From assembly GCA_026315105.1 (NCBI GenBank), contig CM048755.1:758341301-758405300 (forward strand): 64,000 nucleotides of DNA, given 5' to 3'. Numbering within the stretch: position 1 is the stretch's first letter; the number at the start of each line of letters is the position of its first letter. Under the pieces are notes generated by a model that saw nothing but the letters and a program-made list of their open reading frames with translations, had not been told where the DNA came from and did not search any database. Position numbers and translations under genes: made by a program. This stretch comes from Locusta migratoria. Its lineage: Eukaryota; Arthropoda; Insecta; Orthoptera; Acrididae. Below are positions 1-11,159 of the stretch, piece by piece.

Positions 1-536
1 ACATTAAAAATTACACCATAAAATTAAGTCGTATGAATCTTTGCAAGGCCCATAAATAGCCACATGGGACACAAATAAGGTTGCCTGATTCTCCAAAATA
101 GTCTCATTTTCAGCAATTTTTATTACAATTAGTCATGATAGTCACCTTTGGTAAAAGAAATAATCGCAAATAGTAGCATTTTAGTCACCTGTGGCTCAGG
201 GAAAAGGGAGGATGGGGGCTGGACGCAATAGGTGAGGCAACCCATGCTGGCTCAGAGGTACTATCAGCAGTGGGTAAGGCCTCAAACTATTACTTAGGCA
301 CAAGGGGACAGCTTTGAAGCCTGTACATACTTTTGTTTTAGACCCAGAGCTTGAAAAACCTGTCATTGTTCAGCAATCAGTGTCAGGTAAGTGTCATTAG
401 GCAAGGCTGCGAAAATAGGAAGTTGCGGAAGCAGTAAGGATCTCAGGTGTTGCTGTGGATGCCAGGGCATTTGATTCAGGTGTCCCCATGACACTGGGCC
501 TCAGCTAATATGCCTTAAGACTGTCCAGCTGTTTAT
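1..536. other. Unassigned intergenic or intronic sequence
   Basis: No convincing coding frame, repeat terminus or RNA gene was seen. The last 150 bases may belong to the same decayed element as the ORF starting at 537. Confidence 0.4.
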
Positions 537-1193
537 ATGCACGATGTAAAGAATTGGCATTTACATGAACAACCTTTTCCATCCTTAGAATTCAAAGAAG
601 GAAATTCTCAAAACAAATCAGATTTTGTGTTTCCAAAAATATATTGCACAGTCAAACCTAGGGAACAATCAATTATTAAACTTGATAACAAATTTGACGT
701 GGTAAAGGCAGTTGAAAACAGTAAAAGCAATGCAATAACTATACCAGGAGAGATCTCTGTTGGTAATAGTAACAATACAAGTTTATGACGTAAAAGCAAG
801 AATCTTAACCAAAGGAACAAATTAATAGTCACGGCAGATGGACACGGATGTGTATTTGCTTCTCTTCTCAACAAACAGTCCATAGTAAGTGCAAGTGAAA
901 GTCCGGTACAAATCTGGCTGAAATATGTAAACATGCACAGTCCACAGACGAAGGTTATTCTCAGAAGACAATATAATGATTTACAGCAGGTTAAATTATG
1001 TAAGCAAAAACATTTGAATCAGACAAAACAGGAATTAAGAAAGTGTTTAGGAAAATTCACACATACAAATGTTTTCATGCAGAATATGCCACTGATACAT
1101 CGTCAATGTATCGATTTGTCTTGCGACTTTGAGGCACGCGCCCTCTGGCAAAGTGACAGAAAATTTCCACTCAGGCATTGTCATGTCCGGTGA
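537..1193 (+). pseudogene. Decayed transposon-type ORF with SGNH-hydrolase-like pattern
   Basis: One reading frame is open from 537 to 1193 apart from a single TGA at 786-788. After a polar region with a hydrophilic FDVVKAVENSK-like segment, the frame gives KLIVTADGHGCVFASLLNK and later VILRRQYNDLQQVK and THTNVFMQNMPLIH. This resembles the order in SGNH/esterase-like ORF1-type proteins carried by CR1-related and other insect mobile elements (GDSHG, then GGxND, then T.N+.+...P.R). The Gly-Gly of GGxND is RR here and the nucleophile-bearing block reads DGHG rather than DSHG, so it is unlikely to be active. I cannot name the element; this is family-level resemblance from memory. Confidence 0.35.
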
Positions 1194-2007
1194 GGTTGAA
1201 TAAGACCCAGGGAGTGTCGAGAATGCTGAGGTGCCTAAGTCTCATTGGGAACCATGTCATTGATTAACGGTGACAACTGTCCTTGTCGGCTGCACTACCA
1301 GTGGTTGTACCCAGAAGGAAAGTTCCAATACATACGTACTCGGTGCATGCGGGCTGAACTTGTTGGGTTGCCTCCCTCAGTGTTATCCCCAACTGCAAGG
1401 TATTTTCAATTGTGACCTCGTTGTGTGCTTATTTGTACTGGAGTAATAATTATGATGTCCTGCTATTGAAGAGCAGGTTCAGTTATGAATGCTGGGTTCT
1501 CAATTAGAATCTCCCAGATGTTGTTCACCATGCAAGTATTTGTTGTAAAGCCCGTGTATGGCAGTCGTGGATTGGTGAGACACATTGAAGAGTGTGATAT
1601 TGTGTACCAATTGCTTCAGAGCAGTGAATGTGAAGTTATATCGACCATTATCCTATTCTTTCTTATGCTTGAAAAACCCACATAAATTGATCAGAGTAGA
1701 ACCTGTTATGTGTTAGTAATACAACTACGATTACTGCTCCATGTAGGTTATACAGAGTTGCTACTTGTTGTAGGGCATTATGTTAAAATTTGCAAATGTG
1801 TTATAGTAAAGTTGTTTTGGTGTTAATTTGGAAAGTGACGGATTCTCAAAACTATTAAACTGGCAGGGGGGAGGGGGGGGGGGAAGCTGTGACTCTAATG
1901 TTAAAAGATTATATATATTACAGATGAAAAATTCCTAGCAGGAAAAATATATATATATAAAATAGATGAAGATTACTCACCAGGCGAAGAAGCACAAGTG
2001 TGATAGT

Positions 2008-2009
<2 letters not shown>

Positions 2010-2068
<59 letters not shown>

Positions 2069-2088
2069 CTTACACAGCGCCTGTGTAA

Positions 2089-2182
<94 letters not shown>
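2010..2182. repeat. Composite microsatellite: (AC)n, short palindrome, (GT)n, (CT)n
   Basis: About 28 AC units (2010-2066) are followed by CCCTTACACAGCGCCTGTGTAAA, whose core TACACAG-CGC-CTGTGTA is a perfect palindrome, then about 22 GT units (2091-2134) and about 22 CT units (2139-2182). The AC and GT blocks are inverted copies, so the whole unit can form a long cruciform. Six-frame ORFs over this segment are only dipeptide runs. Confidence 0.95.
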
Positions 2183-2186
<4 letters not shown>

Positions 2187-2214
2187 ATTTGTGCTACTAT
2201 CACAACTGTGCTCC

Positions 2215-2475
2215 TTTGCCTGGTAAAGATTGTTTGACTTACCCAAAGCACAGGATCGCCGATAGACACAAATAACACAAATGAAAAAACATACAAACAA
2301 TCATTCAAGATTTCGTTTTAAGGAAGTGGATGAGGGGTCATTCCAATCCCGGGACTGGAAGGACTTACCTTAGGGGGAAAAAAGGAAGGTAAACAAATAC
2401 ACACACACCCACACACATACACGCGTACACACGCGCTAACACACCAAGGCAGACATTTGTAAAAAATTTGTAAAA
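2215..2475 (-). repeat. Inverted Penelope-type terminal repeat (left arm)
   Basis: Read on the minus strand this segment matches 2478-2795: it shares the blocks containing AATGTCTGCCT, GTGTGTTAGCGCGTGTGTAC, the CCCTAAGGTAAGTCC box, the CCACTTCCTTAAAA box and the GCTTTGGGTAAGTCAAACAA box. The arms meet near 2476, so together they form a long imperfect palindrome. The same terminal unit recurs in direct orientation at 3690-3985. Confidence 0.8.
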
Positions 2476-2477
2476 AA

Positions 2478-2795
2478 CTTTTTAACAAATGTCTGCCTAA
2501 GTGTGTTAGCGCGTGTGTACACGTGTATATGTGTGGGTGTGTGTGTGTATTTGTTTACTTTCCTTTTTTTCCCCTAAGGTAAGTCCCGGGATTGGAATGA
2601 GCCCTTATCCACTTCCTTAAAACCCACATCCTTTCCTTTTTCCCCTCCTTCCTTCCTCTTTTCCTGTCGAAGTGGCCAACGGTTGCAAAAGCTTGAATGT
2701 TTGTTTGTATGTGTTTTCATTTGTGTTATTTGTGTCTATCAGCGAGCCTATGCTTTGGGTAAGTCAAACAATCTTTATTTTTATACATATTCCCC
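2478..2795 (+). repeat. Penelope-type terminal repeat (direct copy 1)
   Basis: This segment shares its order of blocks with 3690-3985: GTGTATTTGTTTAC, CCCCTAAGGTAAGTCC, CCACTTCCTTAAAA, CTTCCTCTTTTCCTG, AAAGCTTGAATGT and GGTAAGTCAAACAATC. It flanks the GIY-YIG-coding fragment on its left, as a pLTR does in Penelope-like elements. Confidence 0.75.
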
Positions 2796-2859
2796 CCCCC
2801 CCCCCAGGAAAGTCTCCTTCTAATATTATATAATAGGAGACTTACGTGGCTCTCCAGCA

Positions 2860-3517
2860 GGGATACGACTTCCTTAAATCCTGCCCTGAAATAGATCCAT
2901 CCTTAATGACATCCTTCCCACTCCACCAAGAGTGTCTTTCCGCCGCCCACCTAACCTTTGTAACATCCTAGTCCGTCCCTATGAAATCCCCAAATCACCT
3001 TCCCTACCCTCTGCCTCTTACCCATGCAACTGACCCCGTTGTAAAACCTGCCCTATGCACCCTTCCACCACCACTTACTCCAGTCCAGTAACCAGGAAGG
3101 TGTACACGATCAAGGGCAGGGCCACTTGCGATAGCACCCACGGGATTTACCAACTGACATGCCTGCACTGTGAAGCGTTCTATGTGGGAATGACCAGCAA
3201 CAAACTGTCCATTCTCATGAATGGTCACAGGCAGACAGTGTTTGTTGGTAATGAAGATCACTCTGTGGCTAAACATGCCTTGGTGCACGGCCAGCACATC
3301 TTGGCGCAGTGTTACACCGTCCGGGTTATCTGGATACTTCCCACAGACACCAACCTTTCAGAACTCCGGAGATAGGAACTTGCCATTCAGCTTATTCTCT
3401 CCTTCTGTTGCCCACGTGGTCTCAACCTCCGCTAAATTCAAATTCTCGCTCACCATCTTTAGCATCTTTGCTTCGGTTCTGTGGACAGAGCCTCTGCCTC
3501 AAGTGGAATCTCTGTCC

Positions 3518-3520
<3 letters not shown>
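2860..3520 (+). pseudogene. Penelope-like element, C-terminal GIY-YIG endonuclease fragment
   Basis: One frame from about 2909 to 3375 encodes the end of a Penelope-like polyprotein: a Pro-rich segment with NLCNILVRPY, a Cys pair (PRCKTC), then GRATCDSTHGIYQLTCLHC and AFYVGMTSNKLSILMNGH. GIYQ...FYVGMT is the GIY-YIG nuclease core that nicks target DNA in this retroelement class. A TGA at about 3031-3033 (PCN-stop-PRCKTC) breaks the frame, and no reverse transcriptase lies upstream, so this is a 5'-truncated dead copy. A second, more complete relative is on the minus strand at 30513-31073. It is flanked by direct terminal repeats at 2478-2795 and 3690-3985. Confidence 0.8.
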
Positions 3521-3578
<58 letters not shown>

Positions 3579-3640
3579 CTTACACAGCGTCTGTGTAAAT
3601 TGTGTGTGCGCGCGCGCGCGCGCGCGCGCGCGCGCGCAAC
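3519..3640. repeat. Composite microsatellite: (AC)n, palindrome, (GT)/(CG)n
   Basis: AC units from 3520 to 3576 are followed by the same CCCTTACACAG-CGT-CTGTGTAAATT block seen at 2067-2090 and then by a GTGTGTGCGCGCGC run ending near 3637. The recurrence of the same palindromic spacer between AC and GT/CG blocks shows a common origin with 2010-2182. Confidence 0.9.
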
Positions 3641-3686
3641 TCCTTTGCTTTTTACAAATGTCTGTCTAGGTGTGTTTGGCGTTCGG

Positions 3687-3689
<3 letters not shown>

Positions 3690-3744
<55 letters not shown>

Positions 3745-3985
3745 TTGTTTACCTTCCTTTTTTCCCCCCTAAGGTAAGTCCTTCCACTCCTGGGATTGGA
3801 ACAACTCCTTTTCCACTTCCTTAAAATCCATATCCTTCCCTTTCTCCTCTCCTTTCTTCCTCTTTTCCTGACAAAGCAACCAACGATTGCGAAAGCTTGA
3901 ATGTCTGTTTGTTTTTATTTGTGTTTTATGTTTCTATCGGCGAACCTGTACTTTTGGTAAGTCAAACAATCTTTATTTTATCCAA
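3690..3985 (+). repeat. Penelope-type terminal repeat (direct copy 2) with (GT)n
   Basis: A (GT)n array at 3690-3741 is followed by the same ordered blocks as at 2478-2795, ending in TTGGTAAGTCAAACAATC. This is the right-hand terminal repeat of the Penelope fragment at 2860-3520. Immediately after, TTATTTTATCCAACAG precedes the LINE fragment at 3990. Confidence 0.75.
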
Positions 3986-3989
3986 CAGC

Positions 3990-4826
3990 ATGGAGGAGGC
4001 TACTCAACTACAGAGCCTCTACAATATTGCAGTAAAAACCGGCTTTAAAATCAACATACAGAAGACGGAGTTCATCACCAATATCAAGCAGGCTGCTTCT
4101 ACAATACCACTAGGAAACAATAATATCTGTAAAGTTTCTGCAGTCAAGTACTTGGGAGAATGGATTTCAGCAAGTGAGAGCGAAACCTTGGCCATAGACG
4201 CCAGGTGCACCAAGTTAGAGAGAGCCTATCATTCATGTAAGAATATCTGTACCTTCAAGTACCTATCCAAGAACTTAAAACTGAAGCACTACATCTCAGT
4301 AGTAAGACCCTCTGTCCTCTGTGCCTCCGAGTGCCTCTTGATGAATCGAAAGGGATCACTCAAGAAATTAGAACTTAAAGAGAGGTAGATCCTGAAGAGA
4401 ATGTTAGGACCCATAAGAGGAAGACAGTACTTACAGAATCAGGCACAATAACGAACTGTATGAACACCAGAAAGACCTAGTCACATGTATGAGGAAAAGG
4501 CGACTGACCTATGGGCACATGACCCGCCTGAATCACTCAAGGCTAACCAAGAAGATCCTCACAGTGACAAGCAGGGGAAAGGCGTCCAAAGCCAAGTGGT
4601 TCACCTCTGTTACGTCAGACTTAGAGGAACTGCAGATCCCATTACAGATAACCGAGAACCGAACGCAATACCGTCAGGCCATTCTACATGGAGCCTTCCC
4701 ACTACCTCTCACAAGCAAGTGTACAGGCACCAGACCTAAATGGACAGATGAGAGGAAGCAAGCTCACAGCCAGAAGATGAAGGCGTATTGGGCCAAGAAA
4801 AAGCAGAAGATCCTAGGTGAGAGTTA
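3990..4826 (+). pseudogene. LINE reverse transcriptase, C-terminal fragment (unknown clade)
   Basis: Across two frames the plus strand encodes the thumb and C-terminal part of a non-LTR reverse transcriptase: TGFKINIQKTEFITN, VKYLGEWISASESE, LKHYISVVRPSVLCASEC, LNRKGSLKKLELKER, then a stop at about 4387, and LTYGHMTRLNHSRLTKKIL followed by a basic tail ending at 4826. The KYLG motif and the VRP..LY.SE block are standard for LINE ORF2. The catalytic FADD part is missing (5' truncation) and the frame is broken near 4390. A GT array begins at 4864, just beyond the 3' end. Confidence 0.75.
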
Positions 4827-4860
4827 AGACAAGCCTCGTGGTCCCTAGTAGGCTGAAACG

Positions 4861-4863
<3 letters not shown>

Positions 4864-4912
<49 letters not shown>
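4864..4912. repeat. (GT)n microsatellite
   Basis: About 24 uninterrupted GT units directly downstream of the LINE 3' fragment. Confidence 0.98.
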
Positions 4913-4915
<3 letters not shown>

Positions 4916-5225
4916 TCAGTTGCACTGGTAGACCTGATTTATCTTGGCATCTCAAGTGCTGTGAATGAATTATTTTGATTGTGTGCCTGTTTGGAGTGTA
5001 TTTGTTGTGGCTCTAATACCAATGTACTATGCGTCAAAGTCTTTTGCTTGTTGTCCAATAAATGTTAAACGAAGGATGATTTGTTTGTTTGCCCAGCAGC
5101 TTACTACTTCCGGATCCTTGTAATCACGCGCCTAAGTAAACCTTTTGCATATCAGCCACACTGATATGATTTACTGTCATCATGGGTAAACAGAGAACAT
5201 AACTGTCACTAATGAAGAAATATAG

Positions 5226-8141
5226 GTGCTATACAAACATTTCAAAAATTTAAAAATCTTGAATGTGAACACTGGATGCAGATTACGCACTCAACACAGG
5301 CTGCAACTTACCAGACTAGGGAAGAAATTGTTCATTAAAAACATAAATGACAACATCAGAAATGAAGATCAAACACTAAAAGGAGAAATCATTTTAGATA
5401 GGCACTCTCAAAACGCTTCTGCAGCTGATACAACAACTATACTTTAATCATCAACATCTCCCACCAGGAAGGACAAAAGTAGTATACTTAATTCATAAAT
5501 AAGTATATGGTAACAAAAGTGACCTCTCTAAATGCCAGAAGTGAGCCATCTAGCTCTAAGATAGAAGCAACTGACAATTCTGATCAAGCTGAGGAAATCT
5601 GTCAAAATAATAGGATGCAAGAAGCAAACACTAACAGCACAAATGAAGCAGAAACAACTACAAGGTCAACAAGACAAAAGAAGACTCCATTCACCTGTTG
5701 TTTTTGTGGTCTTCAGTCTGCAGACTGGTTTGATGCAGCTCTCCATGCTACCCTGTCCTGTGAACGCCTTTTTATCTGAGAATACAAATGGCAACCTACA
5801 TCCTTTTGAATCTACAAAGATGTTTTTAGGAACAGAATTTCTCCAAACAAAGCTGGGTAGGTGATGTAATAAAATGCCCTTGAGAAATGTGGACATCAAT
5901 TTAAAACCCAGTAGACAAACAAATACATCTGAAAATGCTTTCTCTATATTCCACCAGAATGTCCAGTCAGTTAAAACAAGATTTTAAACTTTGAGATCTT
6001 ACTGAGTAATGAACTTTAGTCTGTCAGTATTCTATGTCTCTGGTTGAAGCCAGACCAGATTGATTCATTTTCCTTAACAGGGTCCACAAGGGCAAATTAC
6101 TTTTGTAGAAGCAAGCAAAACAAATGAGACACTGCTATATTAATCAGAAGAAGGTTGGAAAACAAAACTTTTGACAGTTTTCAATACCTCAATATAGAAA
6201 AAAGATTCTGAGGCAACACTAATTGAAATCAGTGGTCTCAAGGCACCTGTCATCTGTATCTACTGGTCTCCTGAAGGGAAATTCAAGTTATTTCTCAATA
6301 AACTTTAATTATTGCTACACAGCTGCCTGACAACAATAAAAAGTTTGGAAAGTTCTGATAATTTCAATCATTGCTTTGAAACAGCATTTCCTTTTAATGT
6401 GTGGTATTAAGGAACACAACCACAAAGGCAAAAACATGGACAAAAACACACACAACAAAAATCTCAAGCAACACAAAAAGAAACTCACTCTATTACAAGG
6501 AAAGTCCACTATATCCCATCTCTTCAATAGTAATATTACAAAATACATTATATAGGAAAGTTGTACACCAGGCAAAAATAACGACTAATGACAAGTTTAT
6601 ACCAGAATCACAAAATAAGAGCAAATCAATCTGGAAAGTAATAAAGCAAGAATGAAACAGTAAAAAAAATAATACCTCCCTGAACTGTGGCAATAAAATA
6701 AAATAATAAATAAAAATAAAAGTACTGACCGCCCAAGAGACTGAAAATCTCTTCAGACCATACTATGCAGATGGAACAAAAATCTAATAATGAATAATCA
6801 GAACAATCAGCCACCAAAACAGTATAAATTCTTCACTCCACTCAATTTGTCTATACATATCAACCCCAAAATAAATCACACATAACAAAATCCTTTAACA
6901 AAATGCTCTTTAGAATAGATGATACTCCAGAATGTATTATTAATACTGCAGCACCCCTTGCAGATATAGTATAGTATACATTCTTTGTCAGGGACCTTTC
7001 TCAAATGCATTAAAATGGTTAAAGTGATCCCTCTCCATGAGAAAACTAAAGACCAGTTTCTTTATTATCAGCTTTTGTAAAACTCATTGAAATAATCATG
7101 TACAACAGGTTAATGGAATTCCTGGATAAAAATAAAATCCTGCTGAAGCCCATAACAGTTTTCAGAAAAACAAATCTACAACTATAGCAATCTAAATTTT
7201 TATTTATTTATTTTTTTTTTTATTTATTTCAGTAGACAGTAAACAAAATACAGCTGGTATTTTCTTATATCTAACCAAAGATTTTGCATTTGAGACCACA
7301 AAATCCTGGAGGAAAAGCTTTACAAGGTATTGTGTTACAGGCACTCCATTACACTGGTTCTCTTCATACATAACGAAGCCAACAAAGAAGATAACTCTTG
7401 AATTAATCAGAATCAGAATTTTATTGGCTCAGAACATACAAGTTAAATTAATGATTTAGTGTACAAGAGATTCATCAGTTTATAATAATATTTATGCATG
7501 CAATGTAATTACGAAATTTGAGTACATATATGTTTGGATCCTGTTCAAATACTCAGATTATCATTTAAGAATTCATCCGCCGAATAATAGCATTTCTGAA
7601 CCAGGGTGCTGTATAATTCTCTCTTTCTTGAATCAATTTCAACCTTTTGAAACTGTGCATTTTTATAATTCATAAAATTTTCATCCCCATGGCAGCTTAC
7701 TCAATATGTTTCTCAGATGCAGGAGAAATAAAAACAGGTGTCCCTCAAGGATTCATACAAGGTTCTATCCTTTTCCTTCTACTTATAAATGACTTTGATC
7801 TGAGCACTGAATCACTTATAAATATCCTGTTTGCAGATGACCCTAGTAGCCATCTTACAGAGGAAACCCCTGGTGAAATACAGATATAAATAACATTACA
7901 GACCAGGTAATCGACTGGTTTGAAGGAAATAATAAATACATCTAAAGTGACATTTCTAAAGTTCTACTTAAAGGGGGATGTGCACAGCTCCTGTGACTCC
8001 AATGTAATTAGACCTTCAATGGCAACAAAATTTTTAGGCATTTGGCTTGAAAATGATTTTAAATGGCAAAAACACACAACAAAATCAACTGCAACACTGA
8101 AGAAAGTATGCTATAGCCTATGTTTACTTGCATACAAATAA
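5226..8141 (+). pseudogene. Heavily decayed LINE with endonuclease and RT remnants
   Basis: Scattered plus-strand fragments keep LINE order. Near 5934-5985 FSIFHQNVQSVK resembles the start of an AP endonuclease domain. At about 6225-6290 LKAPVICIYWSPEGKFKLF matches the next endonuclease block. At 7010-7190 remnants of RT fingers occur (MVKVIPLHEK, LMEFLDKNKILLKP). At 7730-7845 TGVPQGFIQGSILFLLLIND and ILFADDPSS are the RT palm motifs, and at 7990-8130 ATKFLGIWLENDFKWQKH is the KxLG block. Many stops and a probable internal insertion around 7400-7600 make it non-functional. The clade is uncertain; a jockey/CR1-type element is most likely. Confidence 0.7.
5697..5820 (-). mobile_element. 5'-truncated 3' end of the abundant RTE-like LINE
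   Basis: The reverse complement contains GTAGCATGGAGAGCTGCATC followed by AAACCAGTCTGCAGACTGAAGACCAC and an ACAACA-type tail. The same text, diverged, ends the RTE-like LINE at 61510-61606. It lies inside the decayed LINE at 5226-8141, so it inserted later. Confidence 0.8.
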
Positions 8142-9590
8142 AGTTTCCATGTAGTTTGAATTACATACTTTGCCCAATTCCACCACATTCCACATTAGTA
8201 CAGCTGCTAGCTCAGTTGTATTCCTGATTTTAAAAAGTATCAGAGCAATCCACCATGCACGACAAGCAGATTCCTGCAGGCCCCTCTTTCATGAGTCTTT
8301 GATCCTCCATTCCCCTGCATTTTTATTCTAGAATCATGTAAATAAGTAATAAAAAATTTTTAAAAAATAGACAAAAAGCTGAATATTCATGAACCTTACA
8401 CCAGACAAAAAGAAAATCTCCATGTTCAGTCAGTAAGGACATCAACCTTTAAAACCTCTACTACAAATTGTGCTACAGAAATGTACAATACTCTGTCACA
8501 GAAAATAAAAATTAGTTCTACATTTTCATTAATTTGCATATCTTTAAAAGCATTGTTATTAAATCACTGCTTCAATTCAGTGGCAGAATTTCTAGACCCT
8601 ATGAGGTCCAACAGACTTGAATCAAGACCCTGTGAAAGCAGTTACTGTTCTTAAAATGTATTTTAGTAGTGCAACAGATTAAATTCTATTACTTTTTGAT
8701 GTATGTAACTGTGTGCATGCACGCACACAAAGAAATCCCATAATCTGTAAAGATTTCTGCATGAATAAAGAATTATTACGGATGGTGACCAGTTCCCCCA
8801 GCATCTTCAACACAAAAAGTGAAGTCCCAATCCATATCTAAGCTGGAGAACTACTGTTGTGCCTCTCAAACACTGAAAGAATGAAACCTCTCCCAATTTT
8901 ACATTTAATACGCCAACCGCGATCATTGATAGTAATGCATAACTCTGATACTTCTCTGTACAGAATGCAATGCCATTCACTTGCAGTCTGTGCTTCTCAG
9001 TCATGGTCAAGGGACCACTCCAAATACTACTACAATTGCTACAAGCCTCTGATGTGATATGTAGGATGACACAAAATGTTGGGGGTATTCTATTACATTT
9101 TCTAGAATAGCAGACAATGTAACATGACTGACTGGAGCCTCAGCAAGGAAAACACCTACCATCACGTTCCCATGCAGTTCAACATTAGGCAACTGTGATA
9201 TCCAAATGCCACTCACATACTGCATGATTCATCTAACTTGCAAATTGGACAACCAGTGTCAGTTCCCTAGTTTGAACTTCGTTAGGTCCTGATAACTACC
9301 TGCCAAATGAGTATGTGGCATCTCTGTGTCCTCCACAGTGATCACTCATCTGACTTGCTTCCCTCCTCTTGTATACCAGTTCTGATAACACTAAACACAG
9401 ACATAATGTACTTTGGTGTGTTTTACTTGTCACAGAGAATGGCCACTCTAAAAGTGAACAAAGTTGTACTGGCATTCAACTGTGTCTTCCAGGTTCTTCA
9501 CTTTTTGTTGGGTAGTACATGCAGGTTGTTCCAACATTAAAAACTCCATTTAATTAAAAATACTTTTTAAAGGAATGTAGAAATAGTACT
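8142..9590. other. No gene recognised
   Basis: AT-rich sequence with short ORFs only. I looked on the minus strand for a BAR-domain continuation of the RhoGEF gene and did not find a convincing exon. Confidence 0.4.
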
Positions 9591-9593
9591 TAC

Positions 9594-9724
9594 TGCAGAG
9601 CTGAGTCCCAAGCTTGATGTGAACATAGCTCCCAGCCTTGAAGACTTTTTTGCCACTGAATGTAATGATAATCTGGCCATTTTTTGTGATATTGTAGAAT
9701 TCCCATCTTCCAGATATTTCAGCA
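9594..9724 (-). CDS. Tuba-like RhoGEF exon E: beginning of the BAR domain
   Basis: The acceptor is TTTCCTTAG (AG at 9726-9725) and the donor is GTAAGTAC after 9594. The 131 bp are two bases completing the preceding Val codon plus 43 codons. In that frame the protein reads LKYLEDGNSTISQ, then KMARLSLHSVAKKSSRLG and FTSSLGLSSA, matching the helix-0/helix-1 entry of the DNMBP BAR domain (pattern LKY..GD......KIS.L..HS..KKS.R.......GF). The longest open frame over this segment (9550-9771) is a different frame and encodes nothing recognisable, so a longest-ORF approach would misread the exon. The BAR domain should continue in exons below 9594, which I could not identify in this window. Confidence 0.82.
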
Positions 9725-9729
9725 CTAAG

Positions 9730-11155
9730 GAAATTTGAAATGTACTTAATGGAAAGATAAAAAGTAAGCAAATGATTTATATTATGTTATCCATAAGAGA
9801 CTGTAAAAGTAGAAAGATGTGCCTGGATTCTGCTCAGAAATTAAAAAGCAAGACTAACATTTATGAGTGATGCCTCATCTTATAAACATTCACCTTCAAC
9901 CAATGTCTTATTTGTTTTTCAATTAACAATCTATATTGCTACACATCTCTTTGCTCAATTTTAATTCAGAAGTCACAAATTAAATCTATCACTAAAAATC
10001 TAAAGTTTTGAAAGGTTCTACAGTGTAGTTTCTAAAACCATTAAGTTCTTTGTGACTATATAAAAAAAATGTCACATTGTTTATGAAAGTAATACTTGAG
10101 GAAGGAATATTTCTAAGTTACTTAAAATTTGAGTAAATTAGTCTCAATCATAAATTACTGAAAAAGCCACTAATGTTAGAATAGTTAATTTCATAAAAAC
10201 TTTTAGGTATACCATGTTCTGTAGAACAAAATTTTCACATGGGGCTAGATCAATAATGACCATACCCTAAGTTTAAAACAGCAAGAATCAATATGGAATT
10301 AATGAAAATATTTTTATTATATTCCTACTGTCATATCATGACCAAGTAATATGCCTGCCTGAGAGGATAGAAATGCACTGTGAAACTTCTTGCAATGGAA
10401 CATAATAAGACCATCTTTGATCATCATTTATTTGTATTCCTTCTCCTGGGAAGGGAATATTACAGGATGTCAAAGGGACGGAAATGTAAGAAAATGGCAA
10501 GCAGATTTGATTTAAAGTTGTGGTTAACCCTGTGATCCATGAATTATTAGCAAATGAGGAAAATAATTAAAATGGGATTTATTTAGTAAAGGACAATGTG
10601 TTATTACATACAAATTTTATAAAAATTTACTATTTACATAGTGCTGTCCACTGGTGTGGAAACACTGTACTCCAGACACGAGTCCTTTCTGTGAGGTTTT
10701 CTTCTTGTATGGAAACTTTTGAAGCATTTTTTTTTTCACACACACAGAGGATCCTCGCATTTAGTGCAAATGTACTGTTCTTTTGTTTTTCTCTCTAAAA
10801 TTGTTTAAATGCTGCTCGAAACTGCTCACTGATGCTTCATTCTTGCCACCTTGTCATGCTAAAGCATTCAGGTGCAAAATTAGTGCCCGCCAGCTCTCGA
10901 TACATACAGCGCAAAACAATCAACTAAATCACTTGTACTTCAGCACAGGAAAGAGCATTTAAGACACCACCTCCATAAGTTATCCAGCTTGTTGACTACC
11001 TATTGCACCTGTGAGTACAAGTATTCCACCTTATCACTTATCCACAGTTTTTCTCGTCATCAACTCTTGCTACACCCAGACCTTGGCTCTCTGATAATTT
11101 CAATTTAAGATTGCTGGACTTCTCAAATACCTAATATCCTCCTCCTGATCCATGC
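9730..11155. other. Intron sequence without recognised features
   Basis: AT-rich, no coding signal on either strand. Short C-rich runs appear after 11200 at the edge of the Penelope remnant. Confidence 0.5.
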
Positions 11156-11159
11156 AACG

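Noticed and set aside
1973..2308. ORFs on both strands rich in HTHTHT, VCVCVC and RERERE
   Set aside because: They are translations of AC/GT/CT arrays, not proteins.
3221..3824. Overlapping ORFs extending through AC and GT arrays
   Set aside because: They are shifted frames of the Penelope fragment plus microsatellite; only the 2909-3375 frame has domain similarity.
9550..9771. 73-residue minus-strand ORF over the BAR exon
   Set aside because: The reading frame conflicts with the splice phase and gives no BAR pattern.
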